NCBI RefSeq assembly: GCF_003332825.1
Contig: NZ_QIRF01000009.1
Coordinates: forward strand, 1-64,000
Length of the DNA stretch: 64,000 nucleotides
Source: Dyella sp. C9
GTDB lineage: Bacteria > Pseudomonadota > Gammaproteobacteria > Xanthomonadales > Rhodanobacteraceae
Reading direction: 5' to 3'
A model generated the notes under the pieces. It ran no database searches. It had not been told where the DNA came from and saw nothing but the letters and a program-made list of their open reading frames with translations. Below are positions 22,745 through 32,321 of the stretch, piece by piece (within the stretch, counting starts at the first letter, position 1; each line of letters opens with the position of its first letter). A program made the position numbers and the translations under genes.

Positions 22745-23644
22745 CTAGACCTCGTGGTGCAAGCCTTCCGCTTGCAGTGCATTGCTGCGCGGCGCCAGCT
22801 CCACCAGGTACATCGCCGCCAGGATCAGCGCGCCGCCGCCCAGCATGCGCCAGGTCAACAGGTCGTCGCCGAACGCCACGGCGAAACCCGCGGCGAACAC
22901 CGGCTCCAACGTCATCACGATGGCGGCACGCGTCGGCGACAGGTGCGCCTGCGCCCAGGTCTGCACCAGCATCGCACCCGCACCGGCCGCCAGCGCCATA
23001 TACAGCACCGCCAGCCAAGCGCCAGCGCCAGGTGGCAGCGAGGGGCCCTTGGGCAGCGTGGCCAGCAGGCAGATCGCGGCAATCATCAGCATCTGCACGG
23101 TGGACAGTGCGAACGCGCTGCCTGGCCTGGACCAGGTGCCGAGCCCCACGATATGCAGGCCGTACAGGGCGGCCGAGGCCACCGTCAGCCACACGCCATA
23201 ACCGATGCTGAGCCCATGCAGGGCCAGCAACGCCAGGCCGCCCACCGAGAGCAGCACCGCGATCCAGGTCACCGAAGGCAGGCGCTGTCGCAGCAGCACC
23301 GTGCCCAGCAAGGGGGTGAACACCACGTACATGCCGGTGGCGAACCCGCTGATGCTGGCCGAGGTGTGCTCCAGCCCCGAGGTCTGCAACAGCTGGGCGA
23401 TGCCATAAAGCGCACCCAGCGCGGCCCCCTGCCACCACTCGCGCCGGCTCAGCCGCAACAGGTGGCGGAAGAACAGCAGCGTCATCGCTGCCGCCGCGAT
23501 GACGAAGCGCACGGCGAGGAAATCGGCCACCGGCATGCGCGCCAGCAGGTCCTTGATCAGGAAGAAGGTGGAGCCCCAGACGGCGGTGACGGCGACGAGT
23601 CCGAGCGTGGCGAGGGTCGCGGTGCGCGAGGCGGTCGCACTCAT
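22745..23644 (-). CDS. EamA/DMT-family transporter
   Basis: 299-residue drug/metabolite transporter with ten hydrophobic segments in two EamA repeats (about 8-140 and 150-285). The first repeat has the family segment AVWGSTFFLIKDLL. Its ATG overlaps the stop of the upstream glycosyltransferase gene in a four-base ATGA, so the two are co-translated. The substrate is unknown. Confidence 0.9.
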   Translation of the reverse strand: MSATASRTATLATLGLVAVTAVWGSTFFLIKDLLARMPVADFLAVRFVIAAAAMTLLFFRHLLRLSRREWWQGAALGALYGIAQLLQTSGLEHTSASISGFATGMYVVFTPLLGTVLLRQRLPSVTWIAVLLSVGGLALLALHGLSIGYGVWLTVASAALYGLHIVGLGTWSRPGSAFALSTVQMLMIAAICLLATLPKGPSLPPGAGAWLAVLYMALAAGAGAMLVQTWAQAHLSPTRAAIVMTLEPVFAAGFAVAFGDDLLTWRMLGGGALILAAMYLVELAPRSNALQAEGLHHEV

Positions 23645-24561
23645 GCCTGCGTGCCGCCAGCCGGCTTGCGCCGCGCCAGCCGCCATAACTGGCCTGGGAT
23701 CTGCAGCAGGAAGTGGGACCATATGCCCAGCCACACCAGCGCCGCGACCCACGGCTTGCTTGCGTCGGGGTCGAACTTGCGGAACCAGCGCCACATGCCG
23801 CGATGCTTGTGGCGACTGACGAACACCGGACGATGGCGGCTCGAGCCGCCCTTGCCGTGCAACACGCGCACGTCGCCGGCGAGCATCACCTTGTAGCCGG
23901 CGTCGCGCACGCGTCGGCACAGGTCCAGGTCTTCGCAATGCAGGAAATAGTCTTCGTCGAAACCGGCGAGGTAATCGAACACGCGCCGCGGTATCAGCAA
24001 CAGGGCGCCGGAAACCGCCTCGGCCTCGAGCAGCTCGTGCGGGATCGGCCCCTCGATGTTGATGCCCTCGCCATCGCGCTTGAACAAGGTATTGAGCGCA
24101 CGCCGCATCAGTGGGTCGCGCCGATATGACGCCGGATCAGGCACGCCCTGCTCGTCGCAGACCACCGCCCCGATAGCCCCTGCGCGCGGATGCGTGGCAA
24201 GGATGCCGAGCAGGCGCGACAGCGTGTCGTTGTCGATCAGGCAATCCGGATTGAGCACCAGCACCGACTTGCCCTGTGCCTTGGCTACGCCGCGGTTCAC
24301 CGCCGGACCAAAGCCCAGGTTGGCATGGTTGTAGATCACCTGCAGGCGCGGCTCGCTTTCATGCGCACGCGCGATGGCTTGCGGAATGCCGTCGCTCGAC
24401 TGGTTGTCCACCAGGATCATTTCCAGCGGCAGCTCGCAGGCCAGCACGCGCCGCACGCAGTCGCGCAGCGACGGGCCGCTGTCGGCGGCCACCACGACCA
24501 CGCTGACGGGCAGCACGGCGAACAAAGAGGATGTAGCGTCGGTAGTCACTGCTTCAGCCAT
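23641..24561 (-). CDS. GT2-family glycosyltransferase (rhamnosyltransferase-like)
   Basis: 306 residues from ATG 24561; a GTG at 24570 would add three. GT-A fold: VSVVVVAADSG start, LVDNQSSDG, VLNPDCLI (DXD-equivalent NPD region, about 100), and FLHCEDLDLCRRVRDAGY, the base region seen in WbbL/rhamnosyltransferase-like enzymes. A hydrophobic segment near 275-290 may anchor it to the inner membrane. It probably adds a sugar to an envelope polysaccharide. Its partner is the coupled EamA transporter. Confidence 0.85.
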   Translation of the reverse strand: MAEAVTTDATSSLFAVLPVSVVVVAADSGPSLRDCVRRVLACELPLEMILVDNQSSDGIPQAIARAHESEPRLQVIYNHANLGFGPAVNRGVAKAQGKSVLVLNPDCLIDNDTLSRLLGILATHPRAGAIGAVVCDEQGVPDPASYRRDPLMRRALNTLFKRDGEGINIEGPIPHELLEAEAVSGALLLIPRRVFDYLAGFDEDYFLHCEDLDLCRRVRDAGYKVMLAGDVRVLHGKGGSSRHRPVFVSRHKHRGMWRWFRKFDPDASKPWVAALVWLGIWSHFLLQIPGQLWRLARRKPAGGTQA

Positions 24562-24612
24562 CGGGTACACGTTGCGTATTCTGAATGCAAAAGCGCTTCA
24601 CAGGCCTCATCC

Positions 24613-25377
24613 CTATGGATGACGGCGGTGGCGCCCTCCCAGCCCCAGCACTTCGTGCAGCGGAACGGGCACGCCATCGGCACCACGGGCCAGCCAGGGC
24701 TGCTCGCCCTCCCAGCCACTGAGCTGCCAACCGCCCAGGCGATGCACGCCGCCGCCTCGACGATCCCACAGCAGGTTGCCACGCTCTCCCGGCAGCATCG
24801 CCGCAAACCAGCGACCTCCCGGGCCGAAGCAGCAGCGGGCCCCAGCGCGGTCGATTACCCGGCCCTCCCCGAACACGTAGTGTCCGCGATGGGGGCCTTC
24901 GACCTGGTAACGCACCGCGCCGCCGTCCGGGTCACTGAACTCCCCGGCGGCATCCCGCCAGGCCACGCGCGACAACTCGATGATGTGCGCCGCAGGCCCG
25001 ATCGGCGCTAGCGCCAGTTCGCTCCACTCCGGCGCAGCAGCCGCTTCCGCGCTGCGCTTGACCCGGTGGTCAAGCAGCGACTCCAGCAGCACGACCAGCG
25101 TGAAACCCACCAGTGCGCCGAGCAAGACCGCTCCCCAAGCCAGCAGGTCACCACCCAGGGTGCGCTGCAAGGCGAACAACCACCCCGGCAAACCCCAGCG
25201 TCGCGCCCTTCGGCAGATTCGCGCATGGGTCGGCAGGCGCCGGTCCAGCAGCGCCACGCCCAGAGCCACCACCAACAACAACGGCAGGCCCGCCCACCAC
25301 GGCAGCAGGGCCACCAGGCCGGCCCAGGCCAGGCCGGCGAGCACGCGGATGCACCAGCGTGCGACGGGAGCGGCCAC
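24613..25377 (-). CDS. Membrane protein of unknown function
   Basis: 254 residues. There are two to three hydrophobic segments in the first 100 residues (about 9-43 and 77-98), with an Arg-rich stretch between them. A soluble C-terminal half follows, rich in Gly, Arg and Trp (VEGPHRGHYVFGEG, CCFGPGGRWFAA). No family recognised. It lies 35 bases after purL and 43 before the glycosyltransferase start, all on the same strand. Coding is supported by length, codon pattern and spacing. Confidence 0.6.
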   Translation of the reverse strand: MAAPVARWCIRVLAGLAWAGLVALLPWWAGLPLLLVVALGVALLDRRLPTHARICRRARRWGLPGWLFALQRTLGGDLLAWGAVLLGALVGFTLVVLLESLLDHRVKRSAEAAAAPEWSELALAPIGPAAHIIELSRVAWRDAAGEFSDPDGGAVRYQVEGPHRGHYVFGEGRVIDRAGARCCFGPGGRWFAAMLPGERGNLLWDRRGGGVHRLGGWQLSGWEGEQPWLARGADGVPVPLHEVLGLGGRHRRHP

Positions 25378-25416
25378 GCTAGGCGTCAGTCACGAGCCCG
25401 GCGCGGCCGTACGACA

Positions 25417-28400
25417 TCAGCCGCACCATACCCGCGCATTGCGGAACATGCGCATCCACGGCGAATCCTCGCCCCACTTCTCCGGATGCCAGCTCATCTG
25501 CACGCTGCGGAACACGCGCTCAGGATGCGGCATCAGGATGGTCACGCGGCCATCGGCAGCGGTGAAGCCGGTGAGGCCGCCCGGCGAACCGTTCGGGTTC
25601 AGCGGGTAGTCCTCGGTCGGCTTGCCGCGGTTGTCCACGTAGCGCACCGCGGCACCCGCCTTGGACGGACTGGCGCTGTGCGGGAAGCTCACGCGACCTT
25701 CGCCGTGCGCCACCGCCACCGGGATGCGCGAACCGGCCATGCCCTTGAAGAAGATGCTCGGCGAGTCCAGCACTTCCAGCGTGGCCACACGCGCCTCGTA
25801 CTGCTCGGAGGCGTTGCGCAGGAACTTCGGCCAGTGCTGCGCGCCGGGAATGATGTCCTTGAGCTGGCTCATCATCTGGCAGCCGTTGCACACGCCCAGC
25901 GCGAAGCGGCTGTCGTCGGCAAAGAACGTGCTGAATTCGGCGCGCAGGTATTCGTTATACAGGATCGAGGTGGCCCAGCCGCGGCCCGCGCCGAGCACGT
26001 CGCCATAGGAAAAGCCACCGCAGGCCGCCAGGCCGCGGAAGTCGGCCAGCTTGATGCGGCCGCTGGCCAGATCGGACATATGGACGTCCACCGCGTCAAA
26101 GCCCGCACGGGTGAACGCGGCGGCCATTTCCACCTGGCCGTTGACGCCCTGCTCGCGCAACACCGCCACGCGCGGACGCGCACCCTTGGCGATGTACGGC
26201 GCGGCGATGTCGTCCTGCGGCTCGAAGCTGAGCTTGGGGCTGATGCCCGGATCGGCATCGTCCAGGCGCCATTCGTTTTCGGCATCGGCACTGAGCGGGT
26301 TGTCACGCAGGCGCTGCATGGCGTGGCTGGTTTCGTTCCAGGCCTCGAACAGCGTGCGCCAGTTCCACTTGAACAGCGTCTCGCCGTTATGGAACAGCTT
26401 GATGCCCAGCTTTTCCTTGGGACGGCCGATGCGGTAGGCCATGCCGGTGAGCTCATGCTTGACCAGCAGCGCCTCGAAGGCTTCGCGGTTGGCCGTGGCG
26501 ATCTGCACCACCGCACCCAGCTCCTCGTTGAACAGCGCTCGCAGCGCGGCTTCCGCCCAGCCATCGAGCTGGATTTCCAGGCCGCAATGACCGGCAAAGG
26601 CCATTTCCAGCAGGGTAACGATGACGCCGCCGTCGGAACGGTCGTGATAGGCCAGCAACAGGCCGTTGCTGTTGGCCTCCTGGACCAGGTTGAACAGCGA
26701 CTTCAGGCGCTTGGCGTCATCGAGGTCCGGCGGCACGCCGCCACCGCGGTTGAACACCTGGGTCAGCGCGGAACCGCCGAGGCGGTCGCGGCAAGCACCC
26801 AGGTCGAGCAGCCACAGCTCGGAGTCGCCATGGTCCAGGCGCAGCTGCGGGGTGAGCGTGCGGCGCACGTCGGTGACGCGGGCAAAGCCCGTGATCACCA
26901 GCGACACCGGCGAAACGGTGCGCTGCACGGTGTCGCCGTCCTTCCACACGGTCTGCATGGACAGCGAGTCCTTGCCGACCGGGATGGAGATGTCCAGCTC
27001 CGGGCACAGCTCCATGCCCACGGCCTTCACCGCGTCGAACAGCGCGGCATCTTCGCCGGGGAAATTCACCGCGGCCATCCAGTTCGCCGACAGGCGCACT
27101 TCGCCCAGCGAGGCGATCGGCGCAGCAGCCAGGTTGGTGATGGCCTCGCCCACCGCCAGGCGCGCGGAGTCGGCGCTGCTCAGCAGGGCCACCGGCGCGC
27201 GCTCGGCCATGGCCATGGCCTCGCCGGTGTAACCGTCGAAATCGGTGATGGTGACGGCGCAGTCGGCCACCGGCACCTGCCATGGGCCGACCATCGGATC
27301 GCGGGCGTTGAGGCCGCCCACGGTACGGTCGCCGATGGTGATGAGGAAGCTCTTGCTGCCCACGGTGGGCAGGCGCAGCACGCGCATCAGCGCCTCGTCC
27401 ATGCTGATGCCGGCCAGGTCGGGCACCACGTCCACGCGCGGCTTCAGGCGGGTGGCATCGCGATGCATGCGCGGCGGCTTGCCGAACAGCACGTCCATCG
27501 GCAGGTCGATCACCGTGAGGTCGCTGCGCGGGTCGTGCACCACCAGGCGGCGCTCGGCGGTGGCTTCACCCACCACCGCGTAGGGGCAACGCTCGCGGGC
27601 GCAGTACGACTCGAACTCGGCGAGGTCGGCGGCGTCGATCGCGAGCACGTAGCGCTCCTGCGATTCGTTGCTCCACACCTGCATCGGCGACAGCGACGGG
27701 TCGTCGCAGGGCACGCGCGCCAGGTCGATGCGACCACCGACGCCGGCGTCGTTGAGCAGTTCCGGAATGGCGTTGGACAGGCCACCCGCGCCGACGTCAT
27801 GCACGCTGACGATGATGTTGCGATCGCCGCGCGCCCAGCAGCTGTCGATCACCTGCTGCGCGCGACGCTCCATCTCGGCGTTGTCGCGCTGCACCGAGGC
27901 GAAGTCCAGCTCCTGGCTGGAGGTGCCCGAGGCCACCGACGAGGCGGCGCCGCCGCCCAGGCCGATCAGCATGGCCGGGCCACCGAGCACGATCACCTTG
28001 TTGCCCGGCTGCACGTCACGCTTCTGCACGTCGCGCGCACGGATGTTGGCGAGGCCGCCGGCGAGCATGATCGGCTTGTCGTAGCCACGACGCACGCCGG
28101 CTTCGCCGGTCTCGTGCTCGTAGGTGCGGAAATAGCCGCCCAGCGCCGGCCGGCCGAATTCGTTGTTGAACGCCGCGGCGCCCAGCGGGCCGTCGCGCAT
28201 GATCTCGAACGCGGTGGCCATGTGCGGCGGCAGCGGGCGATCCACCTCCCACGGACGCGGCTTGCCCGGAATGCGCAGGTCCGACACCGAGAAGCCGGTG
28301 AGGCCGGCCTTCGGCTTGGCGCCACGGCCGGTGGCGCCCTCGTCGCGGATCTCGCCGCCGGCACCGGTGGCCGCGCCGGGCCACGGTGCGATCGCGGTCG

Positions 28401-29277
28401 GGTGGTTGTGCGTCTCCACCTTGATCGCGTACTCCACGCGCTCGTGGTGGGCACGCCACACGCCGTCGGCATCCGGGAAGAAGCGCATGCCCTCGTAGCC
28501 CTCGATCACCGCCGCGTTGTCCTTGTAGGCGGACAGCGTGTGGGCAGGCGAGTGCTGGTGGGTGTTCTTGATCATGCCGAACAGGCTCTTGTCCTGAGCC
28601 TCGCCATCCAGCGTCCAGGTGGCGTTGAACACCTTGTGGCGGCAATGCTCGGAATTGGCCTGCGCGAACATGAAGAGTTCGGCGTCCGACGGGTCACGGC
28701 CCAGCTCCGCGTAGCGGTCGACCAGGTATTCGATCTCGTCGTCGGCCAGGGCCAGGCCCAGCTCCTTGTTGGCTTTGTCCAGCGCAGCCTTGGCGTCGCC
28801 TTCCAGCGCCACATGCACCAGCGGACCCGGTTGGCCGCCCAGGAACAGGCCCTTGGCGTCATCCAGGTGGGTCAGCACCGACTGGGTCATGGCGTCGTGC
28901 AGCACGGCCATCACCGCGGGGTACTCGGGGGAGTTCACCGAGGGCAGCGCTGACACCTGCCAGGCCACGCCACGCTCCACCCGGCGCACGTCGAAGCCGG
29001 CGCCATGCAGGATGTCGGTCGCCTTGCTCGACCAGGGCGAAATCGTGCCCAGGCGCGGGACCACCCACAGCGAGGCGGCCTCCGGCTTGGCGTCCTTGGC
29101 CTCAAGCACTTCCAACAGACGGCGATGCTGCTCGCCTTCCGGCGTGCGATCGGCGTCGATGAAATAGACAAACCACGACGCTTGCACGCGGGTGCCACGG
29201 TGAATGGCTTCCAGGCGCGCGTTCAGGCGGTCGAGACGAAAAGGCGAGAGGGCGCTCTGCCCATCGAGTGCGATCAT
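25417..29277 (-). CDS. purL: Phosphoribosylformylglycinamidine synthase PurL
   Basis: Large single-chain FGAM synthase of 1286 residues, fourth step of purine synthesis. It has an N-terminal PurS-like domain, two AIR-synthase-like halves with the ATP site ([20 protein letters not shown] region near 300), and a C-terminal glutamine amidotransferase with Cys in [10 protein letters not shown] and a His/Glu pair in PHPERVFR. A 169-base gap upstream holds its likely promoter; I see no further gene there. Confidence 0.98.
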   Translation of the reverse strand: MIALDGQSALSPFRLDRLNARLEAIHRGTRVQASWFVYFIDADRTPEGEQHRRLLEVLEAKDAKPEAASLWVVPRLGTISPWSSKATDILHGAGFDVRRVERGVAWQVSALPSVNSPEYPAVMAVLHDAMTQSVLTHLDDAKGLFLGGQPGPLVHVALEGDAKAALDKANKELGLALADDEIEYLVDRYAELGRDPSDAELFMFAQANSEHCRHKVFNATWTLDGEAQDKSLFGMIKNTHQHSPAHTLSAYKDNAAVIEGYEGMRFFPDADGVWRAHHERVEYAIKVETHNHPTAIAPWPGAATGAGGEIRDEGATGRGAKPKAGLTGFSVSDLRIPGKPRPWEVDRPLPPHMATAFEIMRDGPLGAAAFNNEFGRPALGGYFRTYEHETGEAGVRRGYDKPIMLAGGLANIRARDVQKRDVQPGNKVIVLGGPAMLIGLGGGAASSVASGTSSQELDFASVQRDNAEMERRAQQVIDSCWARGDRNIIVSVHDVGAGGLSNAIPELLNDAGVGGRIDLARVPCDDPSLSPMQVWSNESQERYVLAIDAADLAEFESYCARERCPYAVVGEATAERRLVVHDPRSDLTVIDLPMDVLFGKPPRMHRDATRLKPRVDVVPDLAGISMDEALMRVLRLPTVGSKSFLITIGDRTVGGLNARDPMVGPWQVPVADCAVTITDFDGYTGEAMAMAERAPVALLSSADSARLAVGEAITNLAAAPIASLGEVRLSANWMAAVNFPGEDAALFDAVKAVGMELCPELDISIPVGKDSLSMQTVWKDGDTVQRTVSPVSLVITGFARVTDVRRTLTPQLRLDHGDSELWLLDLGACRDRLGGSALTQVFNRGGGVPPDLDDAKRLKSLFNLVQEANSNGLLLAYHDRSDGGVIVTLLEMAFAGHCGLEIQLDGWAEAALRALFNEELGAVVQIATANREAFEALLVKHELTGMAYRIGRPKEKLGIKLFHNGETLFKWNWRTLFEAWNETSHAMQRLRDNPLSADAENEWRLDDADPGISPKLSFEPQDDIAAPYIAKGARPRVAVLREQGVNGQVEMAAAFTRAGFDAVDVHMSDLASGRIKLADFRGLAACGGFSYGDVLGAGRGWATSILYNEYLRAEFSTFFADDSRFALGVCNGCQMMSQLKDIIPGAQHWPKFLRNASEQYEARVATLEVLDSPSIFFKGMAGSRIPVAVAHGEGRVSFPHSASPSKAGAAVRYVDNRGKPTEDYPLNPNGSPGGLTGFTAADGRVTILMPHPERVFRSVQMSWHPEKWGEDSPWMRMFRNARVWCG

Positions 29278-29446
29278 GCGGGGAACGGGGGGCTATGCGG
29301 AAACACCTATTGTAACCCAAGGCGGGTCAAGGCTGCCGCGACGCAGCATCCTGCCCGCATCCCTGCCCTGGCCGCGCGATCGGGCCGGGCCTGCCGGCCA
29401 AGCCCACGATCCAGCGCAAGATAATCACCCCGCCTGGAGCGCTCGC

Positions 29447-30199
29447 CTAGCCTTCCAGCCAGATCAGGCTGGCGAAACGGCCGCTGTGCTCGCCATCGCG
29501 CCGGTAGGAGTAGAACCGCGGATCGGTCCGGGTATCGAAGCCGCCCCCGTGCACGCTGCCGATGCCGACGGCCTGCAGCCGCCGCCGGGCCAGGGCGGCC
29601 AGGTCGCACAGCCAGTGGCCGGGCCGGGTGGCCACGAAGCACCCGGCCGCGCCGGCGTCCGCGCCAAGGAAGGCTTCGCGCACCTCCTCCCCCACCTCGT
29701 AGCTCGGGGCGCCAATGCACGGCCCCAGCCATGCCATCGCCTGTGCAGGCGGAACCGGCAGCGAGGCCAGCGCCGCTTCCAGTACGCCCGCCTGCAGCCC
29801 CCGCCACCCGGCATGGGCCGCCGCGATGGCGGCGCCGTCGCGGGTGCACAACAGCACCGGCAGGCAATCGGCCGTGAGGATGGCCAGCGGCTCGCCGACG
29901 CGACCCGTCGCGGCGGCGTCGGCACGCGGCTCCTCGTCGTGCCCGGAGCCATCGATGTCGGCCACATCCACACCGTGGACCTGGCGCAGCCAGTGCGGTG
30001 TCCGCGGCAAACCCAGCGCAAGCTGCACGGCGGCGCGGTTGGCGGCCACCGCCTCCGGTACATCCCCGCAACGTGAGCCCAGGTTGAACCGGGCATACGC
30101 CCCCTCCGACACACCCGGCCCCTGGCGCGTGCTGACCGCAGCCCGCACATGGCGGGGCGCAGGCCAGTCGGGCGTGATCCAGGCCGGGTCAGCGCTCAC
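29447..30199 (-). CDS. pgeF: Peptidoglycan editing factor PgeF (YfiH/multicopper-oxidase-like fold)
   Basis: 250 residues of the YfiH/DUF152 family, the Cu-oxidase_4 fold. Conserved segments are [18 protein letters not shown] and AAHAGWRGL, whose His and Cys residues form the metal site. In Escherichia coli the protein limits misincorporation in peptidoglycan; others show purine nucleoside phosphorylase or oxidase activity. It overlaps rluD by four bases, a common arrangement. Confidence 0.93.
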   Translation of the reverse strand: MSADPAWITPDWPAPRHVRAAVSTRQGPGVSEGAYARFNLGSRCGDVPEAVAANRAAVQLALGLPRTPHWLRQVHGVDVADIDGSGHDEEPRADAAATGRVGEPLAILTADCLPVLLCTRDGAAIAAAHAGWRGLQAGVLEAALASLPVPPAQAMAWLGPCIGAPSYEVGEEVREAFLGADAGAAGCFVATRPGHWLCDLAALARRRLQAVGIGSVHGGGFDTRTDPRFYSYRRDGEHSGRFASLIWLEG

Positions 30200-31173
30200 G
30201 ACCAGTCGTCCGGATCAGCCTGGGCGGCGTCGGCGCGCAGGGCGTCGATCAGCGCTTGCTGGTCGGCCGGACGCTCGGCGCTGAAGGACATCGGCTCATG
30301 CGTCACCGGGTGTTCAAAGGCCAGCCGCTCGGCATGCAGGGCCTGCCGGCGGAAGCCGCGCAAGGCCGCGACCAGCTCGGCCGAGGCCCCCTTGGGCAGC
30401 TTGAGGCCGCCGCCGTAGAGCGGGTCGCCCACCAGCGGGTGGCCGATATGGGCCATGTGGACGCGGATCTGATGGGTGCGACCGGTCTCCAGGCTGCACT
30501 GGACCAGGCTGTGGGCGCGGAAACGCTCCCGCAGGCGGTAATGGGTGACGGCACGCTTGCCGTCCTCCTCGTCACGCACCGCCTGGCGCAGGCGGTCGCC
30601 CATGTGACGGCCGATCGGCGCATCCACGGTGCCGCCGGCCACCATGGTGCCCAGCACCACGGCCTCGTACTGCCGCTCCACGTCGTGGCGGGACAGCATG
30701 TCCACCAGCGCCGTATGGGCGGGCAGGCTCTTGGCCACCACCATCAGGCCCGAGGTGTCCTTGTCCAGGCGGTGCACGATCCCTCCGCGCGGCAGCTGGG
30801 CCAGCGCCGGATCGTGGTGCAGCAGGGCGTTGAGCACCGTACCCGCGCTATTTCCTGCGCCGGGATGGACCACCAGTCCGGCCGGCTTGTTCAGCACCAG
30901 CACGTGCGCGTCCTCATGGACGATATCCAGCGCAATGGCCTCCGGCGCCAGCTCCACCTCGGTCTCAAGTTCCGCTTCCAGCACGACTTTTTCACCCCCG
31001 CGCAGCAGCTGGCGGGGGGGCGCCACGGCGCCGTCGAGCGTTACCGCCCCGGCCTTGATCCAGGCCGTGAGGCGGGAGCGGGAATAGTCGGGGAACATCT
31101 CGGCCAAAGCCTGGTCGAACCTCCGACCCGCGGCAGACAGGGGCACCGCGGCCTCATGACGGATCGTCGTCAT
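30196..31173 (-). CDS. rluD: 23S rRNA pseudouridine(1911/1915/1917) synthase RluD
   Basis: 325 residues with an N-terminal S4 RNA-binding domain (about 15-75) and a RluA-type catalytic domain with [15 protein letters not shown] (catalytic Asp near 140) and [17 protein letters not shown]. It modifies helix 69 of 23S rRNA. It is divergent from bamD, as in many gammaproteobacteria, and runs into pgeF with an ATGA overlap. Confidence 0.95.
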   Translation of the reverse strand: MTTIRHEAAVPLSAAGRRFDQALAEMFPDYSRSRLTAWIKAGAVTLDGAVAPPRQLLRGGEKVVLEAELETEVELAPEAIALDIVHEDAHVLVLNKPAGLVVHPGAGNSAGTVLNALLHHDPALAQLPRGGIVHRLDKDTSGLMVVAKSLPAHTALVDMLSRHDVERQYEAVVLGTMVAGGTVDAPIGRHMGDRLRQAVRDEEDGKRAVTHYRLRERFRAHSLVQCSLETGRTHQIRVHMAHIGHPLVGDPLYGGGLKLPKGASAELVAALRGFRRQALHAERLAFEHPVTHEPMSFSAERPADQQALIDALRADAAQADPDDWS

Positions 31174-31244
31174 GGCCGACTGCCCGGGTGTTCGGCGGTT
31201 TCGGCTATCATCCCTTTTCGATCAAACATCTGAACCCTTTACTC

Positions 31245-32084
31245 ATGCGCGTAACCAAGCTGCCGGCTTTCAAAGTTTTTGTCGTGCTCGCCATCGCTCT
31301 TTCGATGAGCGCATGCTCGATGTTCCACCACAAGCGAGACACCAACGATACCCTGCCGGTGGACAAGCTTTACGCGAAGGCCCATGACTCGCTCGAGCAC
31401 GCCGACTATTCGGCAGCCAGCAAAGCGTACCAGCGACTGATCGCTCGTTTCCCGTCCGGCGAGTACAACGAGCAGGCCCAGCTCGACCTGGCCTATGCGC
31501 AGTACAAGGACAACCAGCCGGACGACGCCTATTCCACGATCAACCGCTTCATCAAAACGTATCCGACCCACAAGCATGTGGATTATGCCTATTACCTGCG
31601 CGGCCTGATCAACTTTGACCGCACCGGCGGCGCCATGGAACGCCTCCTGCAGCGCAACGAATCGCAGACCCGCCGTGACCAGGGCTACAACCTGAAGTCC
31701 TTCGACGACTTCTCCGAGCTGTCGCGCCGCTTCCCGGACAGCGCCTACACGGCGGATGCGCGCCAGCGCATGATCTACCTGCGCAACGTGCTGGCCCAGT
31801 TCGAAATCAACGTGGCCGAGTTCTACCTGCGCAACAAGGCATATGTCGCCTCGGCCGACCGTGCGCAGTACGTGATCGAGCACTACCAGCAGGCGCCGCA
31901 GACCGGCGACGCGCTGGCCATCCTCACCCGCAGCTACCTGGGCATGGACCAGAAGAACCTGGCCGACCAGACGCGCCAGGTGCTGGCCCTCAACTACCCG
32001 GACCATCCGTACCTGAAGGATCCGAACTGGCCGCACGCGCCGTCGACGCTGCGCAAGATGATCCCGTTCTCGGGTCACCATTGA
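31245..32084 (+). CDS. bamD: Outer membrane protein assembly factor BamD
   Basis: BamD is the essential TPR lipoprotein of the BAM complex at the inner face of the outer membrane. From ATG 31245 it has 279 residues. The signal peptide ends in LSMSAC, a lipobox with the acylated Cys at about 24, followed by TPR-type repeats (AKAYQRLIARFPSGEYNEQAQLDLAYAQ is the core pattern). An upstream in-frame codon at 31188 would bury the lipobox and is rejected. A strong terminator follows. Confidence 0.95.
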   Translation: MRVTKLPAFKVFVVLAIALSMSACSMFHHKRDTNDTLPVDKLYAKAHDSLEHADYSAASKAYQRLIARFPSGEYNEQAQLDLAYAQYKDNQPDDAYSTINRFIKTYPTHKHVDYAYYLRGLINFDRTGGAMERLLQRNESQTRRDQGYNLKSFDDFSELSRRFPDSAYTADARQRMIYLRNVLAQFEINVAEFYLRNKAYVASADRAQYVIEHYQQAPQTGDALAILTRSYLGMDQKNLADQTRQVLALNYPDHPYLKDPNWPHAPSTLRKMIPFSGHH

Positions 32085-32118
32085 TCCTGTCCCGATCGGA
32101 ATACCGCCGATCGACGTG

Positions 32119-32151
32119 AAAAAAAGCCGGTGGTCATCCACCGGCTTTTTT
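32119..32151. terminator. Bidirectional terminator between bamD and nadE
   Basis: Fourteen-base arms (AAAAAAGCCGGTGG pairing with CCACCGGCTTTTTT) around a TCAT loop carry A and T runs on both sides, so it can act on either strand. It lies 35 bases after bamD. Confidence 0.92.
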
Positions 32152-32180
32152 CTTGCCTCTTTCACCAGCCCACCGCTTTT

Positions 32181-32295
32181 CTGTAGGTGTGCACCCCGTG
32201 CACGAAAGGCCTACGAAGCTGAACGCCAAGGGGCGAGGGACGAGTAGCCCGTCCCTGCGTCGACTCGGTCGCGCACAGAACGCGCTCCTACACAG
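32181..32295. repeat. REP-like inverted pair in the bamD-nadE gap
   Basis: The left unit 32181-32208 (CTGTAGGTGTGCACCCCGTG and on) faces a right unit 32267-32295 whose reverse complement begins CTGTGTAGGAGCGCG. Each unit is itself a partial palindrome around GTGCACCCCGTGCAC or GCGCACAGAACGCGC. A small hairpin (GGGACG/CGTCCC, 32237-32255) lies between them. Related units occur at 59480 and 62898. No gene is seen here. Confidence 0.7.
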
Positions 32296-32321
32296 GATCG
32301 GCGACGATCCGGCGGTCCCGG

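Noticed and set aside
25066..28953. 1295-codon open frame on the plus strand opposite purL
   Set aside because: Shadow of purL; biased composition and no recognisable family.
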